This document shows positions 24,301 through 29,360 of a stretch of 29,360 nucleotides of DNA, one piece after another (within the stretch, counting starts at the first letter, position 1; each line of letters starts with the position of its first letter). The stretch lies in assembly GCA_026692885.1 (NCBI GenBank), contig JAPLNJ010000735.1, forward strand, positions 1-29,360, read 5' to 3'. The position numbers were made by a program, and so were the translations under genes. The stretch is from Planctomycetota bacterium (lineage in GTDB: Bacteria > Planctomycetota > Planctomycetia > Pirellulales > Pirellulaceae). The notes under the pieces were generated by a model that saw nothing but the letters and a program-made list of their open reading frames with translations, searched no databases and was not told where the DNA came from.

Positions 24301-25100
24301 CTCGCCTGTTGCTCGATGGTCTTCTTCAGCAACCGCTCGGCAACGACGAACTTGACGTCCTCCCGTGCAATCAGGACTTGGTCAAAGCGATCCTTCACTC
24401 GCCGGATACTGTCGGCGACGAACGCGAATCGCTGGCTGTCGAAAATGGCTTCCTGCACCCCCGCCATGAAGCGGAACCGCAAATCTTTGCACACCTCGCC
24501 GAGTTCGCGCAGAAAACTCAGGTCGAGGATCAATTCCTGGTCTTTGCGTGTCCGCAGGAAATCCAGCAGTTCGTCCACCACCAAGAGCAGTCCGTGATCG
24601 GGGTACTCTTGATGAAACGCCACCATCATGTCTTCCAGGGGACGTTTGTTGTTTGCGACTGCTTCTGGAAACGTGTAGCTCACTCCCAGGTGGCCTAGGT
24701 GCTCCTCGAGTTCCGCCACGATGATGTCCCGCAAAGACATGGTCGTGGAACCGATTTCGGTGCGGATGACCTTGAACTTGCCGGCAATCCGGATCGCGGC
24801 CTCCGCCAACCTGCGGTCGTTGACCTGGGAAACCAGTTCCGCGTGTTCCGCAATTGCGGAAATCACTGACATCAGATGGGACTTGCCGGTCCCATAGTTG
24901 CCGACGATCAGGATCCCTTTATTGTCGGCAGGCGTTTGGAACTGGAGTTGGGGCAGCACCAAACCGATCAGTTTTTCGGACATCTCGGCGGAAACAACAT
25001 ACGTTCGCACGAGATTCGCTGCCGCCTTCGTCCGGTCCGCGTCGCGAAGTTGAACGACGGTTTCGATGGGATCGAACTGGATGAGTTCGCCGTACTTCAT
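21384..25100 (-). CDS. brxC: BrxC/PglY-type ATPase (DUF6079)
   Basis: The 1238-residue AAA+-like ATPase is the largest core component of BREX phage defence. It carries a P-loop GNYGTGKS (67-74) and a Walker [13 protein letters not shown] (D176, E177). The long helical middle and the C-terminal coiled coils are typical of DUF6079. A CPHC knuckle (C1097, C1100) near the C-terminus may bind zinc. Length fits the family (about 1200). I prefer ATG 25100 because AGGA lies nine bases before it; ATG 25109 directly abuts that motif. It follows brxF by 34 bases and precedes the PglX-PglZ chimera by 10. No stop or frameshift is seen, so it appears intact. Confidence 0.9.
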   Translation of the reverse strand: MKYGELIQFDPIETVVQLRDADRTKAAANLVRTYVVSAEMSEKLIGLVLPQLQFQTPADNKGILIVGNYGTGKSHLMSVISAIAEHAELVSQVNDRRLAEAAIRIAGKFKVIRTEIGSTTMSLRDIIVAELEEHLGHLGVSYTFPEAVANNKRPLEDMMVAFHQEYPDHGLLLVVDELLDFLRTRKDQELILDLSFLRELGEVCKDLRFRFMAGVQEAIFDSQRFAFVADSIRRVKDRFDQVLIAREDVKFVVAERLLKKTIEQQARIREYLTAFAKFYGNMNERMDDFVRLFPVHPDYIDTFERIRAIEKREVLKTLSLAMKGLLNRPVPEDRPGVIAYDTYWTTLRENPSFRAVPDIRAVIDCSVVLESRIQQTFTRPAYQGMALQIIHGLSIHRLTTGDVQAPLGATPQELRDSLCLYQPGIEELGGDPAEDLRTQVETVLREIHRTVSGQFISCSPDNGQYYLDLKKTDDYGALVARRAETLDDARLDRYYYEALKRVLECTDQTHVGGYKIWQHSLEWIEHKASRGGYLFFGAPNERSTAVPARDFYLYFIQPHDPPAFKDGKEPDEVFFRLAGADDAFRAALRGYAAALDLASTSSGHAKASYEARASGPNGFLQQLVRWLQEHLGTAYDVTYQGKTRKLVEWVKGKVTATGGVRANVRDMVNTVGSVCLSAHFQNLSPDYPVFTVLITGDNREQAAQDALRALAGQPRTKQAAAVLGALELLDGDRLDPYRSKYAQHVLQVIKKKGQGQVVNRSELIQDVLGVEYLAPGTFRLEPEWAVVTFASLVYTGDAVLALVGDKFDATNLPSLAATPVDELVAFKHLEWPKDWNLPALKAVFELLGLAPGTAQQITQGKTEPVQEMRKAVDHVVQRLVVAQQTINAGLAFWGRNLLEPGEADKLRAKLGSTKEFLESLQAYNSPGKLKNFRYSAADVNEHRSDLKTLAEVESLQSLIADAGSVASYLSTAEAVLPADHHWVAAMKTARGEVLEGILDAKQRTTAKLRQDLHRKLLDLKKAYVTVYAALHTRARLGVNEDKRKNSLAQDPRLLLLQKLASIDILPRQQVTDFQKRVDRLESCFALTAPELSAVPICPHCGYKPAVEPPGPPARAVLEGLDNELDSLVAAWTQTLLSDLEHSATRQNLQLLKPDQRESIDAFLQERALPEIPSQGFLQAAQEVLSGLVRVAVTADNLQSALFPAGSPASPAELRKRLDGYLDQLTKGLDPAKVRIVLE

Positions 25101-25134
25101 GGCGGCCATTCCTACGTTCCGGCGGCAGTGGGGG

Positions 25135-25611
25135 TCATGCCGCGGGCTGCGAGTTCACGATAATCAAGTCTTCGATCGGGTATCGACGAAATTCCGCGTG
25201 GTCCGGCACGGCATAAGTCAATTGCCTGCCATCTGCCGTTCCATTCCAGGCTGCAACTATTGTACGGTTTCGTGACAATCCCTGCAGCAGCCGAAGTGGA
25301 TCCTGCCGTAGCGAGACATCGAACAGGATTTCGGTGTTGTCCAGTAGCACCGGATCACAACTGTCGTCGCCAAGGACCTCGGCAAGCAACCGTGCGGTCT
25401 GGATCGCTCTTTGACGTCCCGTAAGCGAGAGCATTCGTTTGGAGATCTCCAGGTTGACGTTGATGTACCGAGCACCGGTCTGAGCCGCCACCTCGGCCAG
25501 CGCCGCAGTCTTACCCGTACCTTTTTGCCCAACGATCAGTACCAGCCGATGGTATAGTTCCGATAGGTTACCCAACTTCCCAATAATATGGTCCGCGAGC
25601 TTCGCAGGCAT
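25135..25611 (-). CDS. brxF: BREX type 3 P-loop protein BrxF
   Basis: The 158-residue small ATPase has Walker A GQKGTGKT (28-35) and a Walker B-like strand [13 protein letters not shown] (D91, N92). A standalone P-loop protein of about 150 residues directly before brxC is the signature gene of BREX type 3, so it fixes the subtype. The Walker B has Asn where Glu is usual, which may weaken hydrolysis. ATG 25611 is used; the upstream GGGGAA is a modest ribosome binding site. It is the first gene of the operon, behind a promoter with an inverted repeat. Confidence 0.8.
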   Translation of the reverse strand: MPAKLADHIIGKLGNLSELYHRLVLIVGQKGTGKTAALAEVAAQTGARYINVNLEISKRMLSLTGRQRAIQTARLLAEVLGDDSCDPVLLDNTEILFDVSLRQDPLRLLQGLSRNRTIVAAWNGTADGRQLTYAVPDHAEFRRYPIEDLIIVNSQPAA

Positions 25612-25676
25612 TACGAGTTTCCCCGGTCCGGAGCGGTGCAGGCCCCAGCCATCCGTCGAGGCTGCATGACAACGAG

Positions 25677-25707
25677 AATTGACTGTTTGCGACGCGGTCT
25701 GTCAATT
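25677..25707 (-). promoter_or_regulatory. Candidate BREX operon promoter with inverted repeat
   Basis: On the minus strand TTGACA (25700-25705) is followed after 17 bases by TCAATT (25677-25682). Arms AATTGAC (25677-25683) and GTCAATT (25701-25707) form a 7-bp inverted repeat that overlaps both promoter boxes. A dimeric repressor bound there would block transcription. Distance to brxF is about 65 bases. Confidence 0.45.
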
Positions 25708-25848
25708 GCCCACGCGCGCGGAAACGGCGTCGGGAACGTGCGTCTGGAATGGTTAGACGCGGAATGATTCCTGGGGACCAGAGTCTGGAAAGGCACCCTC
25801 ACCGTCCGACCACTCTACCGCTTACCGCGCCGGAAGTCGAGCCTCGCG

Positions 25849-28761
25849 TCAGCGCAAGGCCTCGGTCAAGTCGCACGTGGAGACCGCGCCGGGCATGTCC
25901 ATCCGAGGCCGTTGCTGCAGCAGTTGCCGGATCGGCTCAAAGGTCTGCAGCACGGCTTGGTAATCGGGATCGTGCGGGTCGGAGAAAACCGCTTGGCCGC
26001 AGACTTCCGTGCCGCCCGCGCTCTTGGCCAAGGGAGCCAGCAGGAAATCGTTCAGGTGCGGATGCTCGATCCGCACGCCCATACCGCCCCACGGCCCCAG
26101 CCCTCCGCTCCAGGTCGGCGGACGCCACGTCGCGAGGAACTTGACGTTCTTCTTGGTGTGGCACTCCTGGCAGCGACGGGCGTACACTTCGTCCATGACC
26201 CGCTTCAAGTCCGGCGGCAGCATCTGCCGACAGGCCGGCAACTCCGGGTGCGCCGTCTCGGCCGTGCCATAGTACGGCACGTTCAGGTCGATCCACATCA
26301 GGATCCGGCGGCGGTTGGGAGAGTCCATGTTCAGCCGCGGCTTACCGTGCTCATCGGGGTGACCGGTCAGAATCAGGTCGGCCAGTTTGCTGGCGGGCGA
26401 GCCCCAATACTTGGGCGTGATCTGCAGGATGTTCCACTCCTGGCCGTTGTAGGTCGGGATCCAACTCACGTACGGGCTGCCGGTCTTGTCCTGGTTCCTG
26501 CGGGCGAGCACTTCGTACGAGACGTTGAAGTAGTCCGTCCGGTCGCCGCTCAGGTCGATCCCGCGGTCTTTCTTCAGTGGGTTGTGGCATTCGACGCAGT
26601 ACTTGTCGAGCACGGGTTGGACGATTCGCGAGTAGCAGAAGCCCTGGGTGCCCCACTCCGGCGTGTGCAACGTCTGCGGCTCGCCCAACGCGGCGAGCGG
26701 CAGCTGACGCTGCGGCGTTTGTTGCCGGGACTCGTGGCACCCGACGCAGCCTTGCACCTCGCCCGGCATGAGATGCGTGAAGCTCCGCATCCGTTGGATC
26801 GCGCGGCCCTGGGCATCGAGCGCCAGGAAGTAAATCGGCTGCTTGGCGGGGACCTTGAAGTACGCAGAACCGTCCTGGGCCACGTCCGCAAAGCCCCAGA
26901 CCTTCTTCGGCACGTACGTGGCGCCGCAGGACACCAACACTCGCTGATAGCCGAACGCCGGCTGGTTGATGCCGGGGCTATTGATCAGGGTGCGACGCAG
27001 TTCCTGGACCACCGCAATCTGCTTGACCTCGCCCGGTTGCACATGCGGCGTTAAACCGTTCTGCACGTCCTGCAGATAGACGGCCGCCCACGGACCGGCT
27101 TCCTCCTCAGTGGGCAAGCTGGACCGCCGGACTTGCGGACGCTCTCGAGGCCGCAGGGGACGTGGGTTATAGAAACCCAGACGGCGCGGTGCGAGCACCG
27201 TCGTCTGCTGCCCACCGTCATAGTCGCGCAGCAAAATCGTGCCGTCGTAGGAGACCAGGAAGTAGGTGTCGTCCACGGGGTAGGGAGTCTGGTAGGGTCC
27301 GCGCGGCCCGTTGGAACTTACCTCGACGCCTGGCAAACGCACCTCCGGGGTCAGATTGCGGATCGCCTCCTGGGCATTCTCCCCGTAGCTCGGGTCGATC
27401 AAGCCGATCGCACCGCGGCAGGTTCCGTTGTGCCCGGTCAGGGTGCATAGGATCGCCGTGGAACCCGGGATCGGTTGCGGCTCGATGAACGTGGCCGGGT
27501 CGAGGACCCGATTGCCAAAGAAGCCCTTGAGCATCGTTCCGTCAGGATTGATTGTCCACAGGCTTTGGATCGGGATCGCGGGCCGGTCCACATACTCCCA
27601 CCGGCCATAGATGATGCGCCCATCGTTCATCACGGCGGGCGTGAAGTCGTTCAGGTAATTGGCGGAAATCTGCCGCTGGTCCGAACCGTCGGCCCGCATC
27701 GTGAACAGAATGCCGACCGGCGTGAAGAAACAATAGGCGGCCTGGGGTCGGCGCGTGGAGAGGAAGACAATTCGGCCGTCGGGCAGCCAAGCCCCGTCGT
27801 AGTTGTGACTGTCACCGTCAGTCAGTTGCCGCAAGTCGCTGCCGTCCACGTTGATCGTGTACACTTGGTAGTACTCCGACTTGTGGCGCCAGCCGAACAG
27901 AATGGTGCGACCGTCGTAGGACAGGTCACAGCTTTGGATCTGGCCGTCCTTTGAGTCGACCAGTTGGGTCAGTTGGCCGTTGGTGACATCGTAGATGGAC
28001 AGGCCGCCGCCGTCGCTCTGCCCCTCGCAGTGATAGGTGTATACGTGCGTGCAGCGGATGTGGTGGCGCTGGGCGAGCACTAGTTTCGTAAAGCCGAGTC
28101 CCCCAGCCTTCAGTTTCGCCGCCAATTCGGGCGACTCCTCGATGCTGGGCGGGGGTGGGGGAAAGAGGCTCGGCTCGTCCTGCCCCGGAATCTCCGCCGG
28201 CTTCAGAAAGCGGCCCAAGTCGGTCGGCAGAGGACGCACGCCGTAGATGCGGATCTCGGACGCGCCCGGGTTCGGTCCGCCGTGGCTGCTCAGGAATCGC
28301 AACGTGAGCTTGGTCGTGGTCACGGGACTGGGAAGGTTCACCGGCTGCGGTCCGTGGCCCGGATTGAATTGTCCTTTGGCGACAGGTGCCGGGGACTCGC
28401 CCTCACGAATCTCGTAGTCTTTCCAGTTCTCGCCCAAGGTGAAGGCCGTGCGGCCGTAGTAGACCACGGTGGCGATGGTCACCGGTTGAGGCCACTGGAA
28501 GATGACGCTGACGCCTTCGGGGTAGTCATTTCCTCGGACACACCAAGCCTTGCCAACATCCTCGCGACTCATGGGGCCGGGGATCTGGCCATCGACCAGG
28601 TTGGCCGCCCGATATTGGGCGTTGTACTCCGCGCTCGCGGTCACCTGCGCTTTCGTCGCGAGGTTGTCCGGCAAGGAGGGACCTGCCAAGGCCCGGCTGT
28701 CCGTCAGGCAGCAGGCTACGAAGAGGGCCACGACGGCCGCGTAGCGCCATGAGTCGCACAT
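25849..28761 (-). CDS. HzsA-related multihaem protein (TolB-like beta-propeller)
   Basis: The 970-residue exported protein has a signal peptide (residues 1-27, AAVVALFVACCL core, cleavage after ALA). A discoidin-like (F5/8 type C) beta domain covers about 35-175. A TolB/WD-like propeller region follows (IYDVTNGQLTQLVDS, INVDGSDLRQLTDGDSHN). The C-terminal part has three c-type haem sites: CVGCH (672-676), CVECH (722-726) and CQECH (864-868). This architecture matches planctomycete proteins related to the hydrazine synthase alpha subunit. Most bacteria with this family are not anammox, so hydrazine synthesis should not be assumed; a periplasmic redox or sugar-linked role is more likely. The proline-rich linker near residue 205 (PSLFPPPPPSIEES) separates the domains. 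It is encoded upstream of, and in the same direction as, the BREX operon, with 237 bases between. Confidence 0.85.
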   Translation of the reverse strand: MCDSWRYAAVVALFVACCLTDSRALAGPSLPDNLATKAQVTASAEYNAQYRAANLVDGQIPGPMSREDVGKAWCVRGNDYPEGVSVIFQWPQPVTIATVVYYGRTAFTLGENWKDYEIREGESPAPVAKGQFNPGHGPQPVNLPSPVTTTKLTLRFLSSHGGPNPGASEIRIYGVRPLPTDLGRFLKPAEIPGQDEPSLFPPPPPSIEESPELAAKLKAGGLGFTKLVLAQRHHIRCTHVYTYHCEGQSDGGGLSIYDVTNGQLTQLVDSKDGQIQSCDLSYDGRTILFGWRHKSEYYQVYTINVDGSDLRQLTDGDSHNYDGAWLPDGRIVFLSTRRPQAAYCFFTPVGILFTMRADGSDQRQISANYLNDFTPAVMNDGRIIYGRWEYVDRPAIPIQSLWTINPDGTMLKGFFGNRVLDPATFIEPQPIPGSTAILCTLTGHNGTCRGAIGLIDPSYGENAQEAIRNLTPEVRLPGVEVSSNGPRGPYQTPYPVDDTYFLVSYDGTILLRDYDGGQQTTVLAPRRLGFYNPRPLRPRERPQVRRSSLPTEEEAGPWAAVYLQDVQNGLTPHVQPGEVKQIAVVQELRRTLINSPGINQPAFGYQRVLVSCGATYVPKKVWGFADVAQDGSAYFKVPAKQPIYFLALDAQGRAIQRMRSFTHLMPGEVQGCVGCHESRQQTPQRQLPLAALGEPQTLHTPEWGTQGFCYSRIVQPVLDKYCVECHNPLKKDRGIDLSGDRTDYFNVSYEVLARRNQDKTGSPYVSWIPTYNGQEWNILQITPKYWGSPASKLADLILTGHPDEHGKPRLNMDSPNRRRILMWIDLNVPYYGTAETAHPELPACRQMLPPDLKRVMDEVYARRCQECHTKKNVKFLATWRPPTWSGGLGPWGGMGVRIEHPHLNDFLLAPLAKSAGGTEVCGQAVFSDPHDPDYQAVLQTFEPIRQLLQQRPRMDMPGAVSTCDLTEALR

Positions 28762-28872
28762 GGGAATTCTCCGATCGTGAAGGTGAATGGGCAGCTTCGC
28801 CGAGCGTCATGGTAGACGTTGGCCGCAGCCAAGGAAAGCGTTTTTGCTATATTGAGTCCTAGGTTGCCAATG

Positions 28873-28909
28873 GCATGGGAGGGCGAGGCTCCTGCATGGG
28901 AGGGCGAGG
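28873..28909. repeat. Direct repeat with 21-bp period
   Basis: GCATGGGAGGGCGAGG occurs at 28873-28888 and again at 28894-28909, separated by CTCCT. The repeat is purine-rich. Confidence 0.85.
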
Positions 28910-29013
28910 GGCCCAGTGGGCACCCCGCCGAGCTGGAACGAGCCGTCAGGGACGGCCCACGGCTCCGCGGGAGCGTCGCGCTCCCAATCTGCGTTCTCTC
29001 GTTGGTATTCTCT

Positions 29014-29038
29014 CGTTCCCACGCTCCGCGTGGGAACG
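29014..29038. repeat. Perfect palindrome, 11-bp stem
   Basis: CGTTCCCACGC, loop TCC, GCGTGGGAACG. The nearby blocks GACGCTCCGCGTC and GACGCAGAGCGTC (29050-29088) continue the same theme. From memory, such GTTCCCACGCTCC elements are widespread intergenic repeats in planctomycetes and some other bacteria. Confidence 0.85.
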
Positions 29039-29101
29039 CAAGTGTTTTGACGCTCCGCGTCGTCTGCCCAAGGACGCAGAGCGTCGGAACGAGAAGAACC
29101 C

Positions 29102-29124
29102 GCGGCTAGCGCCTTGCGGCTCAC
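29102..29124. repeat. Dispersed intergenic repeat, copy 2
   Basis: GCGGCTAGCGCCTTGC followed by GGCTCAC matches 15-37 at 22 of 23 bases. See copy 1 at the left edge of the window. Confidence 0.6.
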
Positions 29125-29218
29125 CATATCCGAGTGCAAAGTAAGTGGCCTTGGGCGTCAGCCCCTCGCTCAACGCCGTTAAGGATTTTGACGCGGGCAA
29201 CAACCGACACGTGCGTCG

Positions 29219-29283
29219 TAGCCGAAGTCGCCAGACTTCGGGGATTCACGCCAAACACCCGAATTCTGGCGAATTCGGCTACC
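29219..29283. repeat. Composite inverted repeat (nested palindromes)
   Basis: Two 25-base arms (29219-29243 and 29259-29283) are inverted copies with two mismatches, separated by 15 bases. Each arm also contains its own 8-bp palindrome, CCGAAGTC/GACTTCGG in the first and CCGAATTC/GAATTCGG in the second. The element could fold as one long hairpin or two short ones and resembles a small non-coding REP/MITE unit. Confidence 0.8.
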
Positions 29284-29360
29284 AGAATCCTCCGCGGCAT
29301 TGCGTCACACTGCCAGCGTCGGGGCCAGCCGCTCACTTCTCGAATGCTAACACCTCGACC

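Larger units (their letters stand above)
28762..29360. other. Gene-free region rich in repeats
   Basis: No coding region is supported in these 599 bases. Short frames exist on both strands but are made of repeat sequence. The region holds a 21-bp-period direct repeat, a 25-base palindrome, the second copy of the repeat seen at 15-37, and a large composite inverted repeat. The upstream region of the HzsA-related gene should lie in the left part. Confidence 0.6.

Noticed and set aside
19371..25611. Calling the locus a complete BREX system
   Set aside because: The methyltransferase catalytic part and the helicase gene are absent from the window; only an apparent deletion derivative is present.
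25740..25848. Possible tRNA-like sequence between brxF and the HzsA-related gene
   Set aside because: A TTCC/GGAA-rich stretch is present but no acceptor, D and T arms can be paired.
25849..28761. Hydrazine synthase subunit of an anammox bacterium
   Set aside because: Only the alpha-subunit-like architecture is present, with no HzsB/C genes nearby; such homologues are common in ordinary planctomycetes.

Overview
The window reads as chromosomal DNA of a planctomycete, probably Pirellulales or Gemmatales-like. The grounds are the high GC content, a large HzsA-related protein with three CxxCH haem motifs, a Uma2-family nuclease, a tyrosine integrase with the FQNxR active-site variant that I associate with planctomycete integrases, and intergenic palindromic repeats of a kind I recall from that phylum. 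No rRNA or CRISPR array was seen. All family assignments come from reading motifs, not from database searches.

Layout. (1) 1-1724: an intergenic repeat and a group II PLP-dependent decarboxylase. (2) 1725-14476: an integrative element of about 12.7 kb inserted at the 3' end of a tRNA-Gln(UUG) gene. The intact tRNA with its att core is at 1725-1796 and the second att copy is at 14455-14476. Apart from a leader region, all element genes lie on the minus strand: two small excisionase-like DNA-binding proteins, a large primase/helicase, a series of small phage-type proteins (TerS-like HTH, Cys-rich protein, HEAGH protein, ERCC4 nuclease), the integrase, and a separate membrane-protein cargo gene. 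I see no capsid, portal, large terminase or relaxase gene, so it resembles a satellite or integrative mobile island more than a complete prophage. (3) 14477-16050: remains of an arsenic operon, with an ArsD fused to an AhpD-like domain followed by a wrecked arsA. (4) 16056-19291: a Uma2 nuclease and a CotA/bilirubin-oxidase-like multicopper oxidase. (5) 19371-25707: a minus-strand BREX type 3-like operon, brxF-brxC-[pglXI'-'pglZ fusion]-brxA-like. (6) 25849-28761: the HzsA-related c-type cytochrome. (7) 28762-29360: a gene-free stretch with several palindromic repeats.

Two observations stand out. First, the BREX locus has lost the catalytic part of its methyltransferase, the whole helicase gene and the N-terminal part of PglZ through what looks like one in-frame deletion. 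The result is a 410-residue chimera joining the PglX N-terminus to an apparently complete PglZ phosphatase domain, still translationally coupled to its neighbour. Second, the integrase stop codon lies inside the tRNA, and the att core is read in the same frame at both ends of the element. In the excised circle the integrase would therefore run 58 codons past the shared LPGQ into a tail now stranded at 14287-14463; in the chromosome it ends with DSNLE. Integration would thus change the C-terminus of the recombinase.

The element operon appears to start from a TTGACA promoter near 12440 and to pass through two intrinsic terminators before the first gene, which suggests attenuation. The integrase and a small upstream gene have their own promoter, flanked by three 8-bp repeats.
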